Source of the DNA: Algoriphagus sp.
Lineage (GTDB): Bacteria; Bacteroidota; Bacteroidia; Cytophagales; Cyclobacteriaceae
Direction: 5' to 3'
Assembly (NCBI RefSeq): GCF_024305035.1
Contig: NZ_JAMWZB010000022.1
Location: 1-62,446 of the forward strand
DNA: 62,446 nucleotides
The position numbers and the translations under genes are program-made. The notes under the pieces are model-generated. The model did not search any database. It saw only the letters and a list, made by a program, of their open reading frames with translations, and was not told the origin of the DNA. Of the stretch, positions 7,570-15,841 are shown in pieces; position 1 is the first letter of the stretch, and each line of letters opens with the position of its first letter.

Positions 7570-9426
7570 TTAAAGGGTGGTCAATAAGGCATCAGGGTTG
7601 TTTTCTTTCAAAAAGTACATTTCAATGGCTCCATGATTTTTGATGTCTATTTTTCCTCGGTATTGACAAGCTACCTGATCTCCAATTAATCCATACGTGT
7701 GTTCTGAAATATTTATCCTGCCGGGTTCAGAACTAGATTCTAACCGGGATGCAATGTTAACCGTATCCCCCCAGATATCATATTGCCATTTTTTGATTCC
7801 AACGATCCCAGCAACCACCGGTCCAGTATGAATACCGATTCGCATTTCAAACCGATGTACCTGGGAAAGGGGGTTTGAGCGAACTAAATTGCACATTTCC
7901 TTGGCTGCATGGATGGCATCCATCACATGGGTGGTATTGGGAATAGGGATCCCCCCTGCACACATGTAAGCATCTCCGATGGTTTTGATTTTTTCCAGGC
8001 CGTGCTTTTCTACGATTTCATCAAACTTACTAAAATAATAATCGATGCTTTGTACGATCAATTCAGGATCCAAATCCTCCGAGGCCTTGGTGAAGTTTTT
8101 AAAATCGGTAAACATGACGGTGACAGCCTCATATTTTCGAGCTTTTACTTTTCCATTTTCCTTAAGCTCGGTGGCAATATTGGCTGGAAGAATATTGAGT
8201 AGCAATTTTTCTGAGCGATCTTTTTCAGTTTCAATGATTTGTTTGGTTTTACGCTCATACCTATATTTTTTAAAAACTCCTACAGCAATAATTCCTGCGA
8301 AAAGGAACAAACCTCCCGTACTGTAAAGTAACACTTCTTGTCGCTTGGTTTTTAATAAATTAAGTTCCGATTCTTTCTCTAAAAGCTCCACTTCAGCCTG
8401 CTTCTGAGACACCTCCAGGTTTGTTCGAAGATCCGCCAATTCTTGAATCGCTTTCAAATTATTTAGGCTGTCCTTATAGGCTGCGTATTTTTTAAAAAAC
8501 CGGTAGGCATCAGCCAAATTCCCCGTTTTCTCAAAGTATTCGGCAAGTTTCTCACTGGCATCTCTGATCTGTTCTTTAAATCCAAATTTTTCAGCAATGG
8601 AATGGCTTCTTGAAGCATAGCGAATCGCTGCAGGATAGTTTTGCTGGGCCGCGTAAATTTCGGCCATATATCCATTATACACTGAAATGGGATAATAGTC
8701 TTCCATGGATTGAAGTAATTCCACTGCTTGGTTGAAATTTACTTCGGCTTGTGGGTTTTGGCCTAGTTTAGCATAAACCATCCCCAAATTTCCCAGGTTA
8801 TAAGCTTTTCCGGTGAGGTAGTTTATTTTTTCGAAAATGACTTCGGATTTTTCAAAGTAATAAATAGCTGAGTCGTATTGATCTTCGCTAAAGAACTCAT
8901 CTCCGATATTCAAATAAGCCGTAGCCAGAGAGGTTTCATCGCCCGTTTGCAGAAATATATCGATGGCATTTCGGTAGTAATCGACAGAATTTTGGTGTAC
9001 GCCAGAGATCGAATACACGTCAGCTATGGCCAGGTAGGCTTTTCCCTTCTGATTGAAATTACTGAAGTCTTGGGTATATTCCAGACTTTTGAAAAAATTC
9101 TGAGAAGCCAAATCCAAATTTCCCAAAAGACGCTGAACCGAACCTTGATTAAAATACCCTGAAAATATCCATTTGGAAAGATTCTGCTCCAAAGCTTCTT
9201 CAGTAAGCATTTGGGCATAAAAAAGCGCACTGTCGGGGTCATTATGATTAAATGAAATATTGGACAACAGGTAAAGGCGAAGAGTATCTGTCTGCCCCCT
9301 TTTGGGATACTTTTCAAGTTCCAAAAGGAGGCTATCGGCTTTTTTCTGATCTTGAGCCACAGCATGCTCAAGTTTAATCATGAGCAAAAAAACTCCTATT
9401 ATCCCTACCAGGCCCCGTATTTTCAT
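7570..9426 (-). CDS. TPR-containing membrane class III adenylate cyclase
   Basis: 618 residues. A signal peptide (first ~24 residues) precedes several TPR repeats (~40-330) that would sit in the periplasm. A coiled-coil stretch and one membrane helix (LLYSTGGLFLFAGIIAVGVF, ~360) lead to a cytoplasmic class III cyclase domain (~430-600). The metal-binding aspartates are Asp441 (MFTDF) and Asp485 (IGDAYM). The base-selecting positions are Lys481 (KIKTIGD) and the Asp of QYDIWGD, the adenylate-cyclase pair; guanylate cyclases have Glu and Cys there. VNIASR supplies the transition-state Asn and Arg. The likely role is cAMP production in response to a periplasmic signal sensed by the TPRs. It overlaps the upstream gene by 4 bp (ATGA), so the two are translationally coupled. 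Confidence 0.93.
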   Translation of the reverse strand: MKIRGLVGIIGVFLLMIKLEHAVAQDQKKADSLLLELEKYPKRGQTDTLRLYLLSNISFNHNDPDSALFYAQMLTEEALEQNLSKWIFSGYFNQGSVQRLLGNLDLASQNFFKSLEYTQDFSNFNQKGKAYLAIADVYSISGVHQNSVDYYRNAIDIFLQTGDETSLATAYLNIGDEFFSEDQYDSAIYYFEKSEVIFEKINYLTGKAYNLGNLGMVYAKLGQNPQAEVNFNQAVELLQSMEDYYPISVYNGYMAEIYAAQQNYPAAIRYASRSHSIAEKFGFKEQIRDASEKLAEYFEKTGNLADAYRFFKKYAAYKDSLNNLKAIQELADLRTNLEVSQKQAEVELLEKESELNLLKTKRQEVLLYSTGGLFLFAGIIAVGVFKKYRYERKTKQIIETEKDRSEKLLLNILPANIATELKENGKVKARKYEAVTVMFTDFKNFTKASEDLDPELIVQSIDYYFSKFDEIVEKHGLEKIKTIGDAYMCAGGIPIPNTTHVMDAIHAAKEMCNLVRSNPLSQVHRFEMRIGIHTGPVVAGIVGIKKWQYDIWGDTVNIASRLESSSEPGRINISEHTYGLIGDQVACQYRGKIDIKNHGAIEMYFLKENNPDALLTTL

Positions 9427-9881
9427 TGATGTTCTTCCTCGACAAATGGCGAAGGATTGATTTTTAATTTTGGATCAATGATGAATGTTTTTTCCACATG
9501 GGTTTGAATTCTTTTTACTCTAAATGAAATGTCATACTTGACTTCCACGTCCTGACCAATTGACTCATTAAGCTTTCCTGAAATGTTATTTCCGTTACTT
9601 CTGAGCGGATAAACTGAAAAAATCTGAGGACCATTTGGGGCAATAATTTCAGCTTCGATGACTCTGAAAAACTCACTGTTGATTCCTTCAAAATCAAATT
9701 TCCAAGTCACTTTATTTGCACCGTATACCTTTGAGGTGAATTCGGCTGGCTTTCCCCTATTTGATCCACCCGGATACGAACCCCCGTTGTCATCTTTAAC
9801 TTCGCACAGGTTATCTAAAATACCTCCATTGAAAAGATCCTCGATTTGGATCGACAGGTTGATCATTACATTTCTAGGCAT
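9423..9881 (-). CDS. Conserved hypothetical protein coupled to the adenylate cyclase
   Basis: 152 residues, no recognised domain, signal peptide or membrane helix. The sequence is beta-rich (INLSIQIEDLF, VTWKFDFEG, VEVKYDISFRVKR), with a Gly-rich loop DDNGGSYPGGSN near residue 30, and looks like a small beta-sandwich. Its stop overlaps the cyclase start by 4 bp, so the two are co-translated, and it may be a partner or regulator of the cyclase. Function unknown. Confidence 0.75.
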   Translation of the reverse strand: MPRNVMINLSIQIEDLFNGGILDNLCEVKDDNGGSYPGGSNRGKPAEFTSKVYGANKVTWKFDFEGINSEFFRVIEAEIIAPNGPQIFSVYPLRSNGNNISGKLNESIGQDVEVKYDISFRVKRIQTHVEKTFIIDPKLKINPSPFVEEEHQ

Positions 9882-10087
9882 ACTTATTTTTAGTTATTAC
9901 TGTGTTAAAATACAAAAAATATAATATCAACTACATAAAAATGCGGAATTAAATTTTTTTACGGCTTCCTCCTCTTTTTTTTAAAAATCAGTCAATCCAA
10001 GCTTCCTGTTCACTGCGTAATTCTATGGCATAGGGATCAAAGTGATCAATGTCAACCTAACTGTTATTATCTAAAACACTAACTATT

Positions 10088-11671
10088 ATGAAGTACAACA
10101 AACAAATTTTTGGAGGATTGCTTCTGCTCTTCTCTGGATTGTTTTTCGCTTGTGACAACAACGAAGAACCCATGATGCCTGCACCGATGCCAACCGGAAA
10201 TGAAACGACTTTCCAGCTGGGCTCGGTCTCTGACCCTTCCATCTCAGGAACAGCAGAGTTTATTGAAAATGATGACAATACGACCACAATCAATCTGATG
10301 TTGTCAAATACCTCCTCAGGGGGGATGCACCCGGCACATATTCACATGAATACGGCCGCCGAGGGTGGAGATATTGTCTTGACTCTTGGTGTGGTGGATG
10401 GAAATACCGGAATGAGTTCCATTACGGTGGATTCATGGGATGACGGCACACCTGCCTCCTACTCTGAGTTGATCGCCTATGACGGGTACATCAATGTTCA
10501 TAATTCCATGAATGACCTGGGAACGCTACTTGCTCAAGGAGACATCGGGGAAAATGTACTGACCGGAGAGAGCAAAACCTATGATTTGGGAGAAGTTGAT
10601 GTAGCTGGAATTAGTGGAACAGCAACATTTAGAGAGCGGGTAAATGGGGAAACGCTGGTAGACATCAGGTTGATGAATACTCCAGAAGATGGAATGCACC
10701 CAGCCCATATTCACTTTAATACCGCTGCTGAAGGTGGAGACATTGCCGTTTCGTTCAACCCAGTTGATGGAAGTACAGGTAGAAGCATGACCAACATCGC
10801 GATGCTTGACGATGATTCTTCCATCAGCTACGATCAATTGCTGGATTTTGATGGCTATATCAATGTGCACCTTTCTGCTGAAGAATTAGGAACGATTGTG
10901 GCTCAAGGTGATATTGGGCAAAATGAACTTACTGGAGAATCAAAGGAATATACCCTAGGAGAAAGAGATGTAGATGGTATTTCAGGAACAGCTACTTTTT
11001 TTGAGCGAGTAAACGGGGAAGCCCTTGCAGAAATTCGATTAATGAATACCCCAGAAGATGGAATGCATCCCGCTCACATCCATTTTAATTCCGCCGTGGA
11101 AAGCGGTGCTATCGCATTCACCTTCAACTCCGTGGATGGAGCTACCGGAATCAGTAAAACAAATGTATCCATGTTGGATGATGAAACACCGCTGACATAC
11201 AATGAGGTATTGGATTTTAATGGCTACATCAATGTCCATTTGTCTATGGAGGAATTGGGAACTATCGTGGCTCAAGGAGATATTGGATCCAATGAATTAA
11301 CCGGTGAATCAACCACCTACAATTTAATGGAAGTGGATATTCCCGGAGTAAGCGGAACGGCAACCTTTAGGGAACGAAAAGACGGAAGTACCTTGGCAAT
11401 TATCGAATTGGAAAACACAGTGGATGGAGCTTCACATCCTGCCCATATCCACGAAAACAGCGCTGAAGAAGGAGGGGATATTGCGGTTACCTTCAATCCG
11501 ATAGATGGGACCACCGGCATGAGTATGACCCATATTAGAGCATTGGATGATGATTCAGTGATTACCTACAGCGAAATATTGGAATTTGACGGCTATGTCA
11601 ATGTACACCTGTCCATGGAGCAATTAGCAATACTAGCCGCCCAAGGAAACATCGGAAGTAATGTGAATTAA
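10088..11671 (+). CDS. Lipoprotein with four CHRD domains
   Basis: 527 residues. The N-terminus is a lipoprotein signal with the Cys in LFFACDNN. Four CHRD-type domains follow, each with an HPAHIH core; the first His of the core is at residues 81, 204, 327 and 450, an exact 123-residue period. CHRD domains occur in animal chordin and in bacterial surface proteins; their bacterial function is not settled, though the His-rich core could bind metal. The domains are acidic (many Asp and Glu), and repeats 2 and 3 are the closest pair. It stands alone in its transcription unit, with a terminator 25 bp downstream. Surface or periplasmic location is likely. Confidence 0.93.
   Translation: MKYNKQIFGGLLLLFSGLFFACDNNEEPMMPAPMPTGNETTFQLGSVSDPSISGTAEFIENDDNTTTINLMLSNTSSGGMHPAHIHMNTAAEGGDIVLTLGVVDGNTGMSSITVDSWDDGTPASYSELIAYDGYINVHNSMNDLGTLLAQGDIGENVLTGESKTYDLGEVDVAGISGTATFRERVNGETLVDIRLMNTPEDGMHPAHIHFNTAAEGGDIAVSFNPVDGSTGRSMTNIAMLDDDSSISYDQLLDFDGYINVHLSAEELGTIVAQGDIGQNELTGESKEYTLGERDVDGISGTATFFERVNGEALAEIRLMNTPEDGMHPAHIHFNSAVESGAIAFTFNSVDGATGISKTNVSMLDDETPLTYNEVLDFNGYINVHLSMEELGTIVAQGDIGSNELTGESTTYNLMEVDIPGVSGTATFRERKDGSTLAIIELENTVDGASHPAHIHENSAEEGGDIAVTFNPIDGTTGMSMTHIRALDDDSVITYSEILEFDGYVNVHLSMEQLAILAAQGNIGSNVN
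10198..11668 (+). repeat. Four in-frame 369-bp tandem repeats (CHRD units)
   Basis: The codon for the first His of the HPAHIH core starts at 10328, 10697, 11066 and 11435, each 369 bp apart. Spacing is perfectly kept, while sequence has diverged, most in units 1 and 4. This indicates internal duplication with selection on unit length. Confidence 0.9.
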
Positions 11672-11695
11672 TAGATGGTTAGTTAGTTTGGGAAG

Positions 11696-11724
11696 GCTCG
11701 GTCCATTGGACCGGGCTTTTTTTA
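11696..11724 (+). terminator. Rho-independent terminator after the CHRD lipoprotein
   Basis: GCTCGGTCC (11696-11704) pairs with GGACCGGGC (11708-11716) around a 3-base loop, followed by seven T. The next gene is convergent. Confidence 0.9.
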
Positions 11725-11737
11725 TTTCTAAAAAGGA

Positions 11738-12220
11738 TTAATCCAGTTTCTCCAACCCCTGAAGTCTGATTTCAAAATCATATTGTAAATCTTCATGCAA
11801 ACCCAAGATCAGCTTTTTGGCTTTCTCTAGCTGTATTTGGTATAAATTATCAATCACTGGGTACTTAAACTGCAAGTAGCCATACTCTTTGAGTTGCTCA
11901 CAGAAGTATAGTATTGCCTCGATTTGATCTTCCTTTTTTTTGCTCAATTTGAGCATTTTATTCAATTTTCGTCGGATGGCTTGAGCCGATTTTTTTGCGT
12001 AATAAGCCTGGTTGACATTACTTTTTTGAAATTCAGTATCCAATTCCTCTTTGACCATTTCCAGAAAAAGACCAGGATTTTCCTTCTCCTGGAGTTTAAA
12101 AAAAAGAAAGGCCTTGTTCTCTCGACTGAATTTGGCCAAATCAGCAATGAGATGGATTAATTCCTTTTCAGGTAAAAGGCTTAATTCCTTTTTAAGTTGA
12201 GCCAAGCTGGGGAACTGCAT
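11738..12220 (-). CDS. Conserved hypothetical protein, alpha-helical
   Basis: 160 residues, predicted almost entirely helical and rich in Lys, Glu and Leu. It starts MQFPSLAQLKKELSLLP and has no signal peptide or membrane helix. Similar proteins with the LAQLKKEL..LP..EL start are, as I recall, widespread in Bacteroidota without assigned function. It is monocistronic: the left neighbour is convergent and the right one divergent. Confidence 0.75.
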   Translation of the reverse strand: MQFPSLAQLKKELSLLPEKELIHLIADLAKFSRENKAFLFFKLQEKENPGLFLEMVKEELDTEFQKSNVNQAYYAKKSAQAIRRKLNKMLKLSKKKEDQIEAILYFCEQLKEYGYLQFKYPVIDNLYQIQLEKAKKLILGLHEDLQYDFEIRLQGLEKLD

Positions 12221-12409
12221 GAATTTTTAACGGTTGAATGAGCAAAAAACGAAATGGCATTAGAATTCTCAATCAAAGAATTTTCTATTGCGCCACAAAA
12301 TTAAGCTATTCAGGGAAAATTGCGCTAAATCAATTTATTAAACCCATTGATCAAAATCTATTGAAGATGCTAGCTCAAATCCCTAAGTTTATTAACAAAT
12401 GAACCCAAA

Positions 12410-13669
12410 ATGGAAGCTTACGGGAAAATACTATTGATCGCCATGCCGGCCTTTTTTCTATTGGTCCTGCTTGAAAAATTCTGGGGCCTTTGGAAGGGAA
12501 ATGACACGGTTCCACTCAAGGACATGATTTCGAGTTTGAGTTCCGGCATGACCAATGTGACCAAGGATGTGTTAGGCTTGAGTATTGTTATTTTATCTTA
12601 TCAATGGTTTTATGACCGCGTGAGCCTAATTGATATCCAAAGCACTTGGTTGGTTTACCTTATCGCCTTTTTTGCCTTGGATTTTGCCGGTTATTGGACC
12701 CATCGGATTGCCCATGAATACAATATTTTTTGGAATAATCACATAATCCATCACAGTTCGGAGGAGTTCAATTTGGCCTGTGCACTTCGTCAAAGCATTG
12801 CTTCCATCGTCAAGATTTTCGCCGTGTTTTTATTGCCGGCAGCGGTTTTGGGAGTGCCTACTGAGGTGATCGCAGTAGTAGGCCCCTTACATTTATTTGC
12901 TCAATTTTGGTACCATACCCGTCACATTGGACAACTGGGATTTTTGGAAAAAATCATCGTCACTCCATCCCACCACCGGGTTCATCATGCCATCAATCCA
13001 GAATATTTGGACAAAAACTACGGGCAGATTTTTATCTTTTGGGACAAATGGTTTGGGACTTTTCAACAGGAAAAAGAAAGTGTTCCAGCCGTTTATGGGG
13101 TTACCCGACCGGTCCGGACTTGGAATCCTATTAAAATCAATTTTATGCATTTTTGGCAGCTGCTAAAGGATGCTTGGAGAGCAAAAAGCTGGTCGGATAA
13201 AGTTACCATTTGGTTTAAACCTTTGGGATGGCGACCTGCTGATGTAGCAGAAAAATACCCCATCAGTAAAATTGAGGATGTGTACCATTTTGAAAAATAC
13301 AATCCTGAGCTAACCAAAGGCATGTTGATTTGGAGCTTCAGTCAATTAATTGCGCTACTGTTGCTGCTCAGCTATTTGTTTGGAAACTTAGCTGAAATCG
13401 CCTCACCAGGGATTTTTTATTTTGGTGGATTTATCTTTTTGACCATTTATGCCTACACCGAATTAATGGATCGAAACCCCTATGCTTGGGCCTGGGAATT
13501 ACTAAAATTTTTTTACGCGGGATTCTTTCTTGTAACCACCGGAGATTGGTTTGGATTGAGTAATTTTTTGCCAGGATCGGTGTCTATTTTTGTGGTCTAC
13601 CTGACTTTGTCGGCCTTATGTTCCATTTGGTTTTCATACCGGAAAGAAAAATGGCAGCTTGCCAATTAA
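12410..13669 (+). CDS. Sterol desaturase / fatty acid hydroxylase family membrane protein
   Basis: 419 residues with several membrane helices at both ends. The three His clusters of the family are present: HRIAH, HIIHH and HHRVHH (the last in TPSHHRVHHAINPEYLDKN), plus WYHTRHIG. These bind a di-iron centre that uses O2 to hydroxylate or desaturate a lipid. The ~280-residue core is followed by a C-terminal extension with about four more helices (residues ~300-415), as seen in long Bacteroidota members. The substrate is unknown. The gene starts 189 bp after the divergent hypothetical and is followed 16 bp later by xdhC. Confidence 0.9.
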   Translation: MEAYGKILLIAMPAFFLLVLLEKFWGLWKGNDTVPLKDMISSLSSGMTNVTKDVLGLSIVILSYQWFYDRVSLIDIQSTWLVYLIAFFALDFAGYWTHRIAHEYNIFWNNHIIHHSSEEFNLACALRQSIASIVKIFAVFLLPAAVLGVPTEVIAVVGPLHLFAQFWYHTRHIGQLGFLEKIIVTPSHHRVHHAINPEYLDKNYGQIFIFWDKWFGTFQQEKESVPAVYGVTRPVRTWNPIKINFMHFWQLLKDAWRAKSWSDKVTIWFKPLGWRPADVAEKYPISKIEDVYHFEKYNPELTKGMLIWSFSQLIALLLLLSYLFGNLAEIASPGIFYFGGFIFLTIYAYTELMDRNPYAWAWELLKFFYAGFFLVTTGDWFGLSNFLPGSVSIFVVYLTLSALCSIWFSYRKEKWQLAN

Positions 13670-13685
13670 AATCACCTATTAGCGC

Positions 13686-14810
13686 ATGAAAGAACTACTA
13701 CAGATTATCCAAGCCTATCAAAGTTGCAAAGCTGAAAATTTGCCAGTGGCCTTAGCCACAGTGGTCAAAGTAGAGGGCTCTGCCTATCGTCGGCCAGGGG
13801 CCAGAATGCTCGTGACAAATGAGGGGAATTTAACTGGAGCGATCAGTGGAGGTTGCTTGGAAGGGGATGCGCTACGAAAGGCTCAAACCGTGATCTTTCA
13901 GCAAAAATCCATGCTTGTCACCTACGATACCACCGATGAGGATGATCAGAAATTCGGGGTTGGACTGGGCTGTAATGGAATCATCCATGTGTTGATTGAA
14001 CCCATTGAATATGCCAATCCAAAAAACCCCATTGAATTGATCATTGAGGCAGTAAAGGACCGGCAGACTTGTCTTCTCCTTACGCTTTTTTCCATTCCCA
14101 GATCTAAATCAGAACAAATTGGAACGGTCTTCCTAAAGAAAGGAAATCAAGAATTTGGGTCGCCCGAAAAAGTGGATCCTCCTCTTTGGTTACAACTTAA
14201 GCATGAAATTCAATTCATTGAACAAGCTCATAATCAAATAATTACCTATCAGGATCAAGGAGGGATTTCTGTATTTTTTGAGCAAATCAAGCCCGCTATC
14301 CGAGTTTTACTTTTCGGAGCGGGAAATGATACCCTACCGGTAGCTGAACTTGCTCAAATCTTGGGGATGGAATTAATCCTGATTGATGGCAGAAAAAACC
14401 TGGCTACCCCTACCCGGTTTCCTCAAGCAAAAAAAATCATTCACGGTCCTGCAGAGGAAGTCCTTGATCAAATCGAAACCGATATACACACGGTAGCCTT
14501 ATTGATGACCCATAATTTTGAATATGAAGTCATTGTATTGCAAAGATTGCTGACCTGGATGATCCCCTATATCGGAATTTTAGGGCCCAAGAAAAAAACC
14601 GAAAAGCTTATTGAGCGACTTGAATCCAAGGGCATTCAGGTATCATCAGCGTCTATTTATGCGCCAATTGGATTGGAAATTGGGGCAGAAACTTCCCAAG
14701 AAATCGCACTCTCCATTTTTGCAGAAATCAAGGCAGTGTTAAACAAGAAGCAACCCATTTTTCTCCGGGATAAAGTGGGTCCAATTCATGAACTAGGAGA
14801 AAAAATCTAG
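13686..14810 (+). CDS. xdhC: XdhC/CoxI family molybdenum-hydroxylase maturation protein
   Basis: 374 residues. The N-terminal XdhC_CoxI domain has ATVVKVEGSAYRRPGARMLV and AISGGCLEGD. The C-terminal Rossmann-like domain begins at VLLFGAGNDTLPVAELAQ and ends with IGAETSQEIALSIFAEI. Proteins of this family bind molybdenum cofactor, help sulfurate it and insert it into xanthine-dehydrogenase-type enzymes. It is followed by a MocA-like cytidylyltransferase, and the matching molybdenum hydroxylase subunits lie at 19659-22282 on the other strand, so this gene probably matures that enzyme. Confidence 0.93.
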   Translation: MKELLQIIQAYQSCKAENLPVALATVVKVEGSAYRRPGARMLVTNEGNLTGAISGGCLEGDALRKAQTVIFQQKSMLVTYDTTDEDDQKFGVGLGCNGIIHVLIEPIEYANPKNPIELIIEAVKDRQTCLLLTLFSIPRSKSEQIGTVFLKKGNQEFGSPEKVDPPLWLQLKHEIQFIEQAHNQIITYQDQGGISVFFEQIKPAIRVLLFGAGNDTLPVAELAQILGMELILIDGRKNLATPTRFPQAKKIIHGPAEEVLDQIETDIHTVALLMTHNFEYEVIVLQRLLTWMIPYIGILGPKKKTEKLIERLESKGIQVSSASIYAPIGLEIGAETSQEIALSIFAEIKAVLNKKQPIFLRDKVGPIHELGEKI

Positions 14811-14883
14811 CCTAAATCAGGGGATTAGCATGGAGGAGACTGCTAGCAAATTTCAACCGAACGTTTAACTCACCTCAAATGAA

Positions 14884-15474
14884 ATGAATACAGGAATTAT
14901 CATTTTGGCAGCAGGTTCATCTTCCCGTTTAGGTAGACCAAAGCAATTAATTGAATTCCAGGGAAAAACCTTAATTCAAAAAGCCATAGATGAGGCTCAA
15001 AATAGTTCTGCAGACTCCTGGGTTGTCGTGCTGGGTTGGAATCCTGAATTGATCAAGTCAGGATTTAATTCAAGCCTAACTCGGTATGTGATAAATGAAA
15101 ATTGGACACAAGGAATGGCTTCCAGTATGCAGCATGGCCTTCAGTATTTGATCCAACATGAAAATCCCGATCAGGTAATTCTTATGCTTTGTGATCAGCC
15201 TTATGTAACGGCTGAATTACTCAATCAACTGATTTTCGAAAAGGAGCAATCCAGAAAAGGAATGGTGGCCTGTGCCTATTCCAAAACGGTTGGAGTTCCT
15301 GCAATTTTTGATCAAATCTATTTTGAGCAAATGCTTGCGTTAAAGGTATCTGAAGGAGCAAAGAGCCTTATTTTAAAAAATCGTTTGGATGTGTATGAAG
15401 TAGACTTTCCACTCGGCGCGGTGGATTTGGATACGGAAGCGGATTTGAATCAATTGAAAATCGGGAATGCTTGA
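14884..15474 (+). CDS. MocA-like molybdenum cofactor nucleotidyltransferase
   Basis: 196 residues. The N-terminal nucleotide-binding signature is LAAGSSSRLGRPKQL at residues 8-22, the MobA-like NTP-transferase fold; the metal-binding LCDQPY lies near residue 100. Proteins of this type next to XdhC transfer CMP (MocA) to molybdopterin to give the cytosine dinucleotide cofactor used by xanthine-oxidase-family enzymes. Context (xdhC 73 bp upstream) favours MocA over MobA, but the transferred nucleotide is inferred. Confidence 0.9.
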   Translation: MNTGIIILAAGSSSRLGRPKQLIEFQGKTLIQKAIDEAQNSSADSWVVVLGWNPELIKSGFNSSLTRYVINENWTQGMASSMQHGLQYLIQHENPDQVILMLCDQPYVTAELLNQLIFEKEQSRKGMVACAYSKTVGVPAIFDQIYFEQMLALKVSEGAKSLILKNRLDVYEVDFPLGAVDLDTEADLNQLKIGNA

Positions 15475-15841
15475 TACCAAAACAAGGTATTCGATCTCAC
15501 TAACCAACTCCTCCAAATCCAATCCTTTGATCACTGTGGATCCCTACTCACCCTCATGCTTTGGTTTGAATCAAGTAAAATGGATTCCTCAACTCTGTTT
15601 GAGGCTTTCACTTACCTCCAGCAGCTTTTTTTCTTCTTCCTTGGATAAATTCCCCCTTATTCTACCTGCCAAGACAACTAACTCTCAAAAGGACCCTTAA
15701 CTCTCAAAAGGACCCTGCCCTACCCAAGACCTGGTCCATGAACAGGATCCATGAGTTTGAATTCCATCGGAAAAATATACTCCCCAATAGGAAATTTGAG
15801 ACAACTTGGTACATGGAAAGATACCCGACAGGATGGAGCTT
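15475..15841. other. 367-bp stretch without a supported gene
   Basis: This lies between the ends of the convergent mocA-like and cysteine desulfurase genes. A 77-residue + frame (15467-15700) is Ser/Pro-rich and does not look coding. Read on the - strand, the 15500-15680 part gives protein-like fragments (for example NLSKEEEKKLLEVSES) broken by three stops, and 15725-15840 gives another readable fragment in a different frame. This could be a decayed gene, but I cannot name it. The 15679-15716 part is a perfect 19-bp tandem repeat. Confidence 0.4.
15679..15716. repeat. Perfect 19-bp tandem duplication
   Basis: TAACTCTCAAAAGGACCCT occurs twice back to back (15679-15697 and 15698-15716). As 19 is not a multiple of three it would shift any reading frame. 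It looks like a recent slippage or duplication in noncoding DNA. Confidence 0.95.

Noticed and set aside
7570..9426. Guanylate cyclase
   Set aside because: The base-selecting residues are Lys and Asp, the adenylate pair, not Glu and Cys.
15467..15700. 77-residue + strand frame after the mocA-like gene
   Set aside because: Ser/Pro-rich, no family look, overlaps the real gene's end; the opposite strand reads better but is broken by stops.
15679..15716. 19-bp direct repeat as an attachment site or insertion footprint
   Set aside because: The copies are directly adjacent with nothing between them, and no integrase or transposase is nearby.
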